Shown here piece by piece: positions 1-10,870 of a stretch of DNA of 64,000 bases (the first letter of the stretch is position 1; every line of letters begins with the position of its first letter). Made by a program: the position numbers and the translations under genes. Source of the DNA: Apostichopus japonicus (Eukaryota; Echinodermata; Holothuroidea; Aspidochirotida; Stichopodidae); the NCBI RefSeq assembly GCF_037975245.1, contig NC_092569.1, forward strand, positions 21,747,168 through 21,811,167, given 5' to 3'. The notes below the pieces were generated by a model. It had not been told where the DNA came from. It saw only the letters and a program-made list of their open reading frames with translations, and did no database searches.

Positions 1-165
1 ACGTAAGCAGTTCGTCATAGTGGTTATTGCTGGAAGTTCTCGGCATTAAAGGGCTAAAGAGTTTTACGGAGTTATGGAGTCATAAACGAATGCGAAGCCA
101 ATAAATTGCGGTGACTTTACTCTTGTTCGAAACCGCCCATCATTTTTCGTCTTGCCACGACCGGT
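1..165. other. Unassigned sequence at window start
   Basis: No ORF, RNA gene or repeat family is recognised before the Penelope-like fragment begins. Confidence 0.4.
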
Positions 166-740
166 ACAATATGAATACAAGTAAGTGGGCCTGAAAAATG
201 GTGGAATTGAGCTACGAGAAGAGGGGTGACAGAGGAGGAAACAAGGGGCGATGGAAGAGGGAAGGGGGGTGAGCAGTTGAAAGGTTAGTCATATCCTTCC
301 TGAATGTTAAGCCCTTGAGGTTGAATGGTGCGCAGGCGTTGCATCCACAGTATCTCTCTGCTGATTCGTACTAGGTCAGGACGGCTACCTGAGGATTCAA
401 TCCCCGGTAGGGAAATGCCATCAATGGTATGGTTGGGAAGGTTAAAGTGTTCTCCAACCGGGGTCTCATTCTTCATGGTGTTTACTGTGGATCTGTGACC
501 ATAGAACCGCTTCTTTAGGCTGGTTTTGGTTTCACCAACATATACTGGATGCCGAAAACTCTACTACAAGAGACCAGATATATGACATTAGAGGTTGTGC
601 AAGTGATGTGACCCTTAGTCTTGTGTGTGAGTTGGATGCTGTGGCTGGTGACGGAATTGGATTCAACAGTGTAGTGGCTGCATACGATGCATCTCGAGGT
701 ACGATCACATTTGAAAGTACTATTTTGTGTTTAACCTGCT
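166..740 (-). mobile_element. Penelope-like element fragment, copy 1 (GIY-YIG end)
   Basis: This is the first of five related fragments; the others lie at about 9.4, 22.9, 33.6 and 43.8 kb. The minus strand around 285-560 encodes the end of a GIY-YIG endonuclease domain: a VGET-type strand, then KKRFYGHR, PVGEHFNLPNHT and a C-terminal RE-x-LWMQRLRTIQPQGLN segment. GIY-YIG at the C-terminus of a reverse transcriptase is typical of Penelope-like elements. No reverse transcriptase is present, so the copy is a fragment. The reading frame is shifted at the VGET strand, where the base spacing differs from copy 4. The side that carries a hammerhead-like motif in copies 2 and 3 is missing here, because the match stops near 740. 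Confidence 0.7.
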
Positions 741-844
741 AATTAACCTATCTCTATTCTTTGCTTGTATAGTTCACATGTGGAGATAAATCATCACCGA
801 AATCTGGATTTAGAATATGTTAATGAGCTAAATGTCAACTGAAA

Positions 845-1280
845 CTGGTATAAGTCCAAGGAAATTGACTTCTAACGATTTAATTCGACATATCATCGAT
901 TTAATCTAGTAGATGTCGATTTAAATTGACATAAACCGATTTGTTTTACATATCATCGATTTAAATTGGTATATGTCGCTTTAAATCCGTATATGTCGAT
1001 TTAAACTGGTATAAGTCGAATTAAATTGTTATATGTCGATTTAAATTGACATATACCAATTTGTTTTACTTATCATCGATTTAAATTGGTATACGTCGAT
1101 CCAAATCGATAATATGTCGAATTAAACTGGTACATGTCGATTTAAATCGATAATATGTAGAATTAAAATGGTATATGTCGATTTAAATCGGTAGAAGTCA
1201 ATTTAAGCTGCTGGAAACTGGTATAAGTCGAAGGAAATTGGTATATGTCGATGTAAATCGGTATATGTCGATTCCCCACG
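845..1280. repeat. 20-bp tandem repeat array
   Basis: About 20 degenerate copies of a unit close to CGATTTAAATTGGTATATGT occur in a row. The unit contains the palindrome ATTTAAAT, so both strands look alike. There is no coding potential. The array ends just before the duplicated block that begins near 1361. Confidence 0.8.
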
Positions 1281-1360
1281 ATTTGAGACTGATGGCCCGC
1301 CATACATGATATGGAGACCTGTAGGTGCCATCACGATAGGTCAAGATATCATCTATCATG

Positions 1361-4030
1361 TTGGAAGTAAGTTATGTCAGTTGAACACTATTATGTTTTA
1401 GGGGGATTGGAAAGTGATAGATTTAGTGTGCAAGTCAAATGGAACAATTAATTGAGGTACGACACATTTAATTTGCAGTTAGATTCCTGAAACAATGAGT
1501 GTCTATTGTTGTGCATTATGCCTCACAATCAAAGCCATTCGCTCTGAATGTATGTAAATTCTAATAGGTATTACTTTATATATTTATCTTTTTCCAAGTT
1601 ATATGTTCTAGTGACATAACTTCGCTATTAACACCATAATAGATTGCTAAACGAACTCTTTATTTCCTTTCCCGTCTTTTCGACCAATGAGAAGTTTGAG
1701 AAGTAACCTACCATGTCATCTTGACGAAGGATTGCTCAGTCACCTGAAGTTGGTTTCGTATTTGTAAGGATCTCTCTTTACTACGCGATTTGCAATTTGA
1801 CGCTAGAAGTAGCTGGATGCATTTGCTACATATTCTCTCTCGCCATAATGGATATGCACTTTGTATCTAATATATGTAGCATGTAATGTATTTTTTGTAG
1901 AGAGGTGGACAAGGAATTAATTTTGCGGTCCGTATTAAAATGTTGTAGGCCTACACATACCGAGGACCTCACACTGTGAGGTTGTGCTTGAACTCACATG
2001 ACAAAAATACAGATATACTGTATATGGCAAATAAAGGTTGTATAGACATGAACATTCTCTATGTATGCTATATTGCAATATCCTAATAAAAGTAGGTCCT
2101 TTGCCTTATGTAAATTCCCTTAAGTATACTGTTTTGGTTTCTGAAAGAATTCTAACGGGATGCATGTAATTTGCACGCTACCCGCACCTTGTCCACCCTT
2201 TGCATTAGGGCGTAACAGAAAATATATCATGAATAAAATACACTAGTATGTATGCATGCGTTTACACCGATATAACTAGCTAAAATGGAAGGAAGTAACA
2301 CTTCCGAGAACAGGACGATATAAAGGCAAAAGGAATAAGGGGGCCTCAAGCCGAAAAGACATCAATAAGGTCTTGAGGTTACAAGACAAGATATCCAGGG
2401 GGCAAGTAACTTAGGCTTCTTTATAACCAGCTAACAGCAAAGATTGACCAGTTAACCGGCTCACAAGAAAACTTACCCGATTAACTGTCAAAATTGCATC
2501 CGTTCATCCTACTTTTAGCCATGGAGAGAGCAGTTTTCTTCATATTATTTTTGTACAGTTTCTACCACCCCCCGCCCACCCCAACTGCGGACGCCTATGC
2601 ACAAACAGTTAGATATCAGAAGTACTCAAACACAAAAGGAAACAACTGTACATATATTTATATATAAATATATATATATATATAATTAATATTATTATTA
2701 GGCAAAAACAGAGAAATAAGATATGACATAATTGACAAATAAGGAGTATCTTTTTTTGGAATTACATAACACATCCTTCTTGTTGACCCTTTATTAACTG
2801 TTTAGCAAATAGTGTCATCTTCACACTCATATTCATATGTAAATATTTTCTTAGTATGTGAAAATCATGAACCAGCGGATTTTGCATGCAATCAACTAGC
2901 AATTGACCAATCAAATGACCAGAATACAATTAGGTGTTGTATAAAGATGCATATTAACTAGCCATATCCAAATACCTCGCCCGGTGGGAATGTTTTTCTT
3001 TTAAGCAAAACATAATAGAAATTATTAAATAAAAGAAATTGCAAAAAGTTACTATAGATTGACGATACATTCCATTGTACATGGCAATCTTTCTGAGAAT
3101 TTTGTAAACAGGTCTGCCAAGCTATGTATAAAATGGAACAAAACTACGGTTTGACTTGATGTACAGTTATACTATGACTCAACTGGTTTAAACCATTATA
3201 ACAGAGGGATGCATTTACTTTCAACTGAATGGTAACTCGTCATCATGACATGACAGTTTTACATTTTTCAATGAATATAATTAAAGCGCATTGTGCATCA
3301 TGACAACAGTGTGTTGAATATGACAGCATGTTTGTGCATTTACATGTCAAACTAATGGAAGAACGGAAAAAGGGGGAGGTGGGATGGGAGGGGGAAGCGA
3401 CCATTAAAAGGTGGCCACAACATGACATTCACAAGATTTATAAAGAATTATGTCAGACGATTAGGGTCACCTTAATTAGATACGTAAAAGAAGTACAGAC
3501 AGTATCAGAAACTTGTTTCTTTAAACAAATGACAATGAATAAGAGTAAATTGGATGCCTTATTCGGGATCATGAAGGATAAAACAACCAAATGTCTGCAC
3601 GGACAAGTATGAACACTATTTATACAACTTCATATTGGAATGCAACTTGATCGTAAGGTAATGAATTCTTTTCGAATGACTTTCTACTCTAAATAAGAAA
3701 GACTCAACTTGACGTAATTCTTTATGTCTTTATATAAACTATTTACACAGTTTCATAAAGGATTGCAACTTCATCACAAGCACCCCTTTCGTACGCACTT
3801 ATTTTACCAAAGCTATCGCAAAGATATATTGTCATAACACCCTCTTTGGTCTGCTGGCACTGGAGGGCAGAGGGTGGCTTGGGTGCATTCCCTATTTTCA
3901 AAACATTCAAAGCCTAACACTCTATAGTATTTCGTGTTGTATTGTTTAAGGATCCACACTTCTTCGTGAATATTTTCACCGTCTTTGATCCAGGTTCCCT
4001 TCCAGAATATAAACACATTCGCATCGTCTT
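1361..4030. repeat. Segmental duplication block 1 (partner about 27477-31745)
   Basis: Long stretches match 27477-31745 in the same order and orientation. Examples are the text around 1376-1500 against 27490-27610, 1620-1900 against 27740-28020, 2150-2560 against 28270-28700, and 2990-3790 against 29990-31500. The partner has extra material at about 29138-29940 and 30030-30738. The block ends in the C-terminal remnant of a TRIM-like gene. Apart from that remnant no gene is seen here. A short TA-rich microsatellite lies at 2650-2700. Confidence 0.8.
3743..4030 (-). pseudogene. TRIM-like C-terminal remnant
   Basis: The minus strand matches the last 90 or so codons of the intact gene at 31456-33477. 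FIFWKGTWIKDGENI aligns with FILWLGTSIKDCENI, followed by WILK-YNTK, VLGF and CFEN. The reading frame then shifts before the conserved MTI-LCDSFG segment, which continues in another frame to the equivalent stop at 3743-3745. Similarity ends abruptly near 4030, so the RING, B-boxes and coiled coil are absent. This is a truncated, frameshifted relic at the edge of duplication block 1. Confidence 0.8.
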
Positions 4031-4970
4031 TTGTGTGGAATCTTACTTTTACTTTACATGCATTATATAGTTATATAACCAGTGTAACATGTTTCTCCCC
4101 GAATCACTTAAAGAACGGAGAGGTCCTAACGAGTTTCACATAAAAGAGTTAAGCATAAAATAGAAGAATACGGGAAACGAGTTCAGCGATTTAGCTGTGT
4201 TACCATCGACAATCCTGTAAGCCATCTGATTGTACAAATCAAAAATATTCGGCGAGCATATTCACACAAGAGGAAACAAGAAAAGTATAAAACACGGTAC
4301 CATGATTTCACATAATTATAATGCATAAAGGAATCTTTAAATCATTGTTGAAAAATGCAGTGTAAGGTTAAAACTATCAAAAAACTTTACATAACTGGTA
4401 TACAGGCGCATAACAAGCCTTCAAATTCTAAGGTGATCAGAGCCAATATTCCTCCATTTGAAAAGCCAGGGAAGTAAAGTTAGTAGATACATGTACAGAT
4501 AAATGAGAGTGGTCTAATGGGAAGGGCCTAACGGGAGGGGTAAGAAACTTTTGTTTCTGTATATAAGGGGACGATATGCAATATTGTGCCAGTCTCCAGG
4601 GACTTTAAGTTGATCTCACACTCTCACTGAATTGGTTTTCATGGAACCGTATCAACTTTAATCTGTGAAAATTAACGACAAAAGAAACATAAATACGTAA
4701 TAGTACTTTAAGGTAGGTACTTTTCAGCTTCTCCTATCTCTAATGGAGATGCTGTGTTTTTAGGACGGCAAGCTAAATGCCAACCGGCAACGCACAAACC
4801 CTTTTGACTAGAAGTGTAAATTCCTGAAGCAAGGTTAACTTACTTAAGAAATCTCTTCCCATGATTATAGTACCATTACTGAGGGAATATACTTATGAGA
4901 AGCATATCACACCCGTGCTAGTAGCCTAACCAGTATGCATCAATGTACCCACTGTAATGACTATGTATAT
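4031..4970. other. Intergenic, part of duplication block 2
   Basis: No gene is seen. The sequence at 4100-4330 has degenerate relatives at 13140-13345, 13790-13960 and 13960-14115. The sequence at 4370-4930 aligns with 14150-14750, so this is duplicated 3' flank of TRIM-like copy A. Confidence 0.6.
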
Positions 4971-6999
4971 TTAAATCTTGCTATAATGTGCTACTTGTTT
5001 ACAGTAAGGCCCTCTCCTGTAGGTGGTTATATTCCCAACATCATTGCAAAGATATATTTCCATGCATTCATTACCTGTCTCTTTGCACTGGAGAGCAGAG
5101 GGGGCCTTGGGAGCATTACCTTTCACATATTTTAAATCACCAAGCACTATCCTGTCTTTTGTGTTGTATTCTTTTAGGATCCAGGCTGCTTCTTCAGGAT
5201 TATTACCAGCTTTGTTCATACTCCCCTTCCACAATATAAACACGCACGCATCACTATCGCTTGCTCTATAATAATAAGAATTGGGGTTAGCAATTTTCTT
5301 GCAATGTAAAATGTCAGTTTGGGTAATATTCAACAATTCTTTCGGTGGATCTACATGATGTAGGATATCTTTTAGAGATTCTTCAGTGTAGTGGTGTTGT
5401 CTTAATCCACCATCTAGTATGTAAAATAGGTGGTTATGACAAACACGTATGGAATCTACTAACGAGTCAGCAGAGAAGTTTATGGTTTCTATAGGCTTGT
5501 TTCTGTTAGGTGGTATCTTGAACACATTGATAAGTGGACTACAATACATGTTCTTGTCGCCCTTCAAAGGTTTTTTGGTGAATATTAACAATTCACTTCT
5601 AGATGAAACGAATGCCATATCAGTTATAACATGTTCTGTGAGTGAACCATACCTATATCCTTTGCATAATGAGGCACATTTAAACTCAACGACATATGTT
5701 CCAAGTCCGATAAACAAACTGTTCTGTACCATGGATCCGGTTAACCTAGCACCGTCCAATACCTCATCATTCCATTTATAAGGTCTGAGTTCTTCGACTT
5801 TCCCAGTATTAATCGTAACCTTAGCGACGTACAAATATTTATTGCGTTCCTCAAAAGTACACAAGTAAATGACATTAGCTTCGTCACTGACTGCCAGTTT
5901 ACTCTGATGATACTGTATCCCAATGTGTTTATCTGGTTCTTCACAAGGAGAGAAGGCAATTTCATGCTGTGATTGAGGTTTGCTCCATTGAAATGCTAAA
6001 CTATCAACTCTTAGAGATTCAAAAGCATGTGTAAGATCTGATGACAAAGACATCAGCTCCCATGGGTTATTTTCTCTTATGATTTTACGTGTTATTTCTT
6101 GTGTGGTTTGCATTCTCTTAATCCAATCATCAGCTGACTGGACTCTGGACTCGACAGGTTCAATTCTTGCAGTAATTTCTTCTAGCAAGTCTTGTTTTTG
6201 TTTATTATAGATCTTTCGGATTGCATTGATCCTTTGTTTGCATTGTTTAGTACTTTCTGTTTCTATCTTTTCCTTAGACTTATTAAGTGCTAACACACCC
6301 ACATTCCCGTCTCTCTTGTAGCCGACTGCTTTCTCCAGTTGAGGAACACTGTTTTCTAATAAACTATTTAGTTCTTGTTTACAGTCATCTAATTGACTTG
6401 TGGCTTCTGTATACTCATGTTGTGGCTTGGAATGTAAAACGATTGTACAATCTCTACAGATCAGTTTGGAACAAGTTTTACAGTAAAACTGTAACTTCTC
6501 AGAAGTATGTAGTGCACAGAATGGAGACCTAGCAGTTTTCCACTCTTGCTCAAAATTTGGATCATTTATTTGTTTTAAAGGTATTACTGAATGGGATTGC
6601 AAAAGTGGAAACAAAGCATGATGACTTTTACACTTTGAACAAATGACGAAATTACAATCAACGCAAAATGCTACAACTTCCGGATTCTTACATGAGTCAC
6701 ATTCTGATGCTCTTTTCTCCTTACTGGCCAACGTATCCAACAAATTTACTTTTTTCAGCCAGATTGATATGATGAAAGTTAGTCTGCAAACCTTTCACTC
6801 CGGCCTCTGGTAAAGTACAAACTTTCCTGCAGGTTGGACATGGTACTTCGTTGCCGTCTTGTTTTGCAGCATACTTCTCAATACATTCTTCACAGAAGCT
6901 GTGGATGCATGGTAGCATCTTCGGTGTTTTGAATTGGTTCATGCATATGCAACAGCTGAGGAAGTCCTCGCTCAAGTCTTTGACCACTTTACCAGCCAT
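4971..6999 (-). pseudogene. TRIM-like RING/B-box gene, copy A, frameshifted
   Basis: The order is RING finger, two B-boxes, coiled coil and a long C-terminal region, as in intact copy B. The first ATG (6999-6997) gives MAGKVVKDLSEDFL. The RING cysteines C-x2-C, C-x-H-x2-C-x2-C and C-x2-C are all present. After the RING the frame changes near 6744-6762, where copy A has a run of six T on the plus strand and copy B has CC followed by four T. That is one net extra base. The downstream frame is open from 6743 to the stop at 4971 and carries both B-boxes, the coiled coil and the C-terminal half. The very similar sequence downstream, with no further stop, suggests either a recent lesion or a sequencing error in a homopolymer. 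A splice-acceptor-like TCTTTTGCAG sits at about 7052-7061 on the minus strand, so a 5'UTR intron is possible. Family members usually act as E3 ubiquitin ligases. Confidence 0.82.
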
Positions 7000-7214
7000 A
7001 GCGATGTTTATACTAAGCAAAGAGTCGGCGGGATCAAATGATTGGTTGTTCCTGCAAAAGATTAATGATTGACTGTATGACTAGATGACGTTGCGTGCAA
7101 GATCATTCTTTATTATATTTTCTCATTTAAAGAAATGTTCTATTAATTCTGAACTTATGATTGAAAGTTCTTCTTTTATGTATTTTTCTCATCTTCTTTT
7201 TCTACTCACTAAGC

Positions 7215-8665
7215 CCACGAGGGTATTTGGAGTATTCTAAGCCACAGGTATTCATAGCTTAAGTCTATTCGTATGTATTCTAAGCCACATATATATTTAT
7301 AGATTAATCCTATTCGTAAGTATTCTAGGCCACAGATATTCATACCTTAAGCCTATTCGTATGTATTCTAAGCCACAAATATATTTATAGATTAATCCTA
7401 TTCGTAAATATTCTAAACCACAGGATAGTAATAGATCAATCCTACTCGTCAATATTCTAAGCTACAGATATTCATAGTGTAAGCATATTCGTAAGTATTC
7501 TAAGCCACATATATGAATATGCCTTAGCTATGAATAAGTATTCTAAGCAACAGATATTCTTAGTTTAATACTATCCGTAAGTACTCAAAGCAACAGATAT
7601 TCATAGATTAATCCTTTTGTAAATATTCTAAGACACAGATATTCATAGCTAAATACTTTTCATCAATATACTAAGCCACATATATTCATAGTTTAATCCT
7701 ATTCGTATGTATTCTAAGCTACAGATATTCATAGATTAATCCTATTCGTAAGTATCCTAAGCCACAGATATTCATAGCTTAAGCATATTCGTAAGAACTT
7801 TAAGCCATATATATTAATAGATTAATCCTATTCGTAAGTATCATAAGCCAAAAATATTCATAGCTTAAGTCTATTCGTATGTATTCTAAGCCACAGATAT
7901 TCATAGCTTAAGTCTATTCGTATGTATTCTAAGCCAGATATATTTATTGATTAATCCTATTCGTATGTATTCTAAGCCACATATATTCATAGCTTAAGCC
8001 TATTCGTATGTATTCTAAGCCATATATATTTATAGATTAATCCTATTCGTAAGTATTTTAAGCCACAGATATTCATAGCTTAAGTCTATTCGTATGTATT
8101 CTAAACCATATATATTTATAGATTAATCCTATATGTAAGTATTCTAAGCCACAGATATTCATAGTTTAATCCTATTCGTATGTATTCTAAGCCATATATA
8201 TTTATAGATTAATCCTATTCGTAAGTATTCTAGGCCACAGATATTCATACCTTAAGCCTATTCGTATGTATTCTAAGCCACAAATATATTTATAGATTAA
8301 TCCTATTCGTAAGTATTCTAAGCCACATATATTCATAGTTTAATCCTATTCGTAAATATTCTAAACCACAGGATAGTAATAGATCAATCTTACTCGTCAA
8401 TATTCTAAGCTACAGATATTCATAGTGTAAGCATATTTGTAAGTATTCTAAGCCACAGATATGAATATACCTAAGCTATGAATAAGTATTCTAAGTAACA
8501 GATATTCTTAGTTGAATACTATTCGTAAGTATCCTAAGCCACAGATATTCATAGTTTAATACTATTCGTAATTACTCAAAGCAACAGATATTTATAGTTT
8601 AATACTATTCGTAAGTATCATATGCCACAGATATTCATAGCGTAGCCTATTTGTAAGTATTATAA
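7215..8665. repeat. 43-45 bp satellite array
   Basis: About 33 copies of an AT-rich unit (ATTCTAAGCCACAGATATTC followed by an ATAG-TTAA-CCTATTCGTA part) stand in tandem. Two unit types alternate, and a variant with an inverted segment (ATATGAATATRCCTTAGCTATG) occurs near 7510 and again near 8460. A run of variant units starting near 7322 recurs in order near 8227, which gives a higher-order period of about 905 bp. The array lies 5' of TRIM-like copy A. The equivalent spot near copy B (about 17070) has no array. Confidence 0.9.
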
Positions 8666-8922
8666 GCCATTTATTCTTATTTATTTGACATTCAATATAG
8701 TGTGTTGTGAACAAATAAATAAATGAAATGAAATGATGAACCTTACTGGCTTTCATTCATTATAATGAATGATATGCATCGATATATGTTTCTATAGATA
8801 AAGTGCAATCAGGTCGGATATAATGATTTAGTTCTGAAATATGCTAAAACTTGGTGTGATAAATATAATAACTACAGTAAGATACAAAGGAGGCGTGATG
8901 TTTTATATACTCATCATTCAAA
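8666..8922. other. Intergenic, duplicated in 17085-17343
   Basis: Unique-looking sequence that matches 17085-17343 closely. It is part of duplication block 2. No gene is seen. Confidence 0.6.
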
Positions 8923-9295
8923 GGTTGTCTCCTTTTCCCCCGGTCTGTAGGACACAGGAGAGGTTGTCTCCCGTTTCACCGGTCTGTAGGACACAGGAGA
9001 GGTTGTCTCCCGTTTCACCGGTCTGTAGGACACAGGAGAGGCTGTCTCCCGTTTCACCGGTCTGTAAGACATAGGAGAGGCTGTCTCCCGTTTCCCCGGT
9101 CTGTAGGACACAGGAGAGGTTGTCTCCCGTTTCACCGGTCTGTAGGACACAGGAGAGGTTGTCTCCCGTTTCACCGGTCTGTAGGACACAGGAGAGGCTG
9201 TCTCCCGTTTCACCGGTCTGTAAGACATAGGAGAGGCTGTCTCCCGTTTCCCCGGTCTGTAGGACACAGGAGAGGTTGTCTCCCGTTCCCCGGTC
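8923..9295. repeat. 39-bp minisatellite
   Basis: About 9.5 copies of a 39-bp unit beginning GGTTGTCTCCCGTTTCACC. Because 39 is a multiple of three and no unit holds a stop in these frames, both strands give repetitive open frames: SYRPVKRETTSPV on the minus strand and a CRTQERLSPVSPV-type repeat on the plus strand. Neither frame has other support as a protein. The same unit occurs at about 17346-17445, reduced to about 2.5 copies, in the duplicated block. Confidence 0.9.
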
Positions 9296-9364
9296 AGTCG
9301 GTTTATAGCTCTTTCATAATATATTTATCAGTGATATAATATCCGAATATATTTCGCCTATTAT

Positions 9365-10135
9365 TTGCATGAATAGATTTCTTTTATTTTCTTTACCTAA
9401 TTATAATATGTATAAAAGTAAGTGGGCCTAAAGAATGGTGGAATTGAGCTACTAGAAGAGGGTGACAGAGGAGGAAACAAGGGGCGATGAAAAGGGGGGG
9501 GGGGTGAGGTTAGTCATATCCTTCCTGAATGTTACGCCCTTGAGGTTGAATGGTGCGAAGGCGTTGCATCCACAGTATATGCTGATTCGTACTAGGTCAG
9601 GACAGCTACCTGAAGATTCAATCCCAGGTAGGGAAATTTCATTAATGGTATGGTTGGGAAGGTTAAAGTGTTCTCCAACCGGGGTCTCATTCTTCATGGT
9701 GTTTACTGTGTATCTGTGACCATAGAACCGCTTCTTTAGGGTGGTTTTGGTTTCACCAACATATACTGGATGACGCAAACTCTACTAAATACAAGAGACC
9801 AGATATATGACATTAGAGGTTGTGCAAGTGATGTGACCCTAAGTCTTGTGTGTGAGTTAGGTGCTGTGGCTGGTGACGGAATTGGATTCAAGAGTGTGGT
9901 GGCTGCAGACAATGCATCTCGAGGTACGATCACATTTGAAAGTACTATTTTGTATTCACCCTGTGAATTTACTTGTCTGTATTCTGTGCTTGTATACTTG
10001 TTCATTCTGTTACTATTATTTGGCATTCAGTCTCTGAAGAATATCCTGATAGGATCGAAACGTCAGGCCCACTTATTTGTACACATTCTCTTACGCAGGC
10101 TCTTTAGTGTATAATCAGTTTGCTAACAGTTTTGT
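9365..10135 (-). mobile_element. Penelope-like element fragment, copy 2
   Basis: On the minus strand the sequence reads through a cysteine-rich lead-in (HITCTTSNVIYLVSC), then VGETKTTLKKRFYGHR, PVGEHFNLPNHT and an RE/WMQRL-type end at 9550-9600. This is the GIY-YIG endonuclease end typical of Penelope-like elements. One in-frame TAG and a 2-base change at the VGET strand disable it. The right part (9950-10135) is in the opposite orientation. It carries a hammerhead-like motif and a terminal segment ending GCTAACAGTTTTGTTTTA, which suggests an inverted terminal-repeat arrangement. It is closely paired with copy 3. Confidence 0.72.
10030..10068 (+). ncRNA. Candidate minimal hammerhead ribozyme (Penelope copy 2)
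   Basis: GTCT lies next to the core CTGAAGA, which fits the hammerhead CUGANGA. An ATCC/GGAT stem II with loop TGATA comes next, then GAAA, then CGTC, then AGGC. GTCT and AGGC pair as stem I (one G-U). Stem III would be only the palindrome ACGT, which could form between two RNAs. Hammerhead motifs of this reduced kind are known from Penelope-like elements. Activity is inferred, not shown. Confidence 0.55.
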
Positions 10136-10465
10136 TTTATATTTATTCTAATTGCAATATGGTCGATGCCCAGTGGAATGACATGAAAAGAGCTACAATG
10201 AGACATAATCGAATGTGGGGTGAAGATGGTTAGTGGAATGCTGCGATCTCCGTAGACTACAAATAACGCATTTTTACACTGCATTTAATACTATGAATAT
10301 GTTTCTATGTTCATCTGTTCGTACGTACGGTATGTGCTAGACTTAGCTATAGCGCCGCACTAGGAGCTGTACATTATAAATACTGCGTGCATTCCCTATA
10401 TAAGGGCGTATACAATGTTTGTAGTTACGCGCCCAAACCAGTTTTGTCGGTTTTGGCGTTCCATA
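10136..10465. repeat. Dispersed repeat shared with 23650-23950, right end GGCGTTCCATA
   Basis: The sequence matches the DNA after Penelope copy 3 (23650-23950), including a GTAGTTACGCGCCCAAACC segment, and stops at GGCGTTCCATA (10455-10465). That end is the complement of the TATGGAACGC terminus of the foldback element at 18195-20239, so this may be the right end of a related DNA element. No gene is seen. Confidence 0.5.
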
Positions 10466-10544
10466 TAAAAGGATTCTGCGTTCACCGGAGACTAAAACGA
10501 ACGCGTATTTAGAGCAAATAATATAACCTAGAACGTCTCCCACA

Positions 10545-10870
10545 TCGTCAAATTAGAGGGCAAAATCGGACTTCCTTTTAACACTAACATTGGTTCACCT
10601 CAAGGAGATTTTTTATAACTTATCTAGCCAACTCTTTGAAATCAGATGATTATTATATCGATGCAGTTATCCTGCCATTACAGTTAGTTGATCATGATTA
10701 GGCTACAGCACTACCACCACTAATTCTTTTTTCAAAGTAGACCAACAATACGCTGATGATATTTCTTGGACATCAACTGGTCAGCATATACTGCAAGATA
10801 TCACCTCAATCCTTCCTCTCTTTCCTATCAAAACTCTAAACAAAACTTGATTAATGCAATACTCTGCAAT
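10545..10870 (+). pseudogene. Decayed non-LTR reverse transcriptase fragment
   Basis: Two reverse-transcriptase landmarks survive in broken frames: NIGSPQGD near 10585-10610 (the conserved PQG turn) and QQYADDISW near 10740-10770 (the YADD catalytic motif). The distance between them fits RT motifs 4 and 5. The intervening sequence contains several stops, and only about 100 codons are recognisable. It is therefore a relic of a LINE-type element unrelated in detail to the intact LINE at 38.5-43.6 kb. Confidence 0.6.

Noticed and set aside
870-1275. CRISPR-like array
   Set aside because: Units are contiguous 20-bp repeats without unique spacers, in a eukaryotic context.
5449-5781. Plus-strand frames opposite the TRIM-like genes
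   Set aside because: Shadows of the minus-strand genes.
8914-9267. Open frames across the 39-bp minisatellite
   Set aside because: They exist only because the unit length is a multiple of three; both strands are open and there is no non-repeat coding context.
9770-10114. Plus-strand frame conserved among Penelope copies (DIRGCASDVTL...)
   Set aside because: It is the antisense of the cysteine-rich lead-in to the GIY-YIG domain, which explains its conservation.
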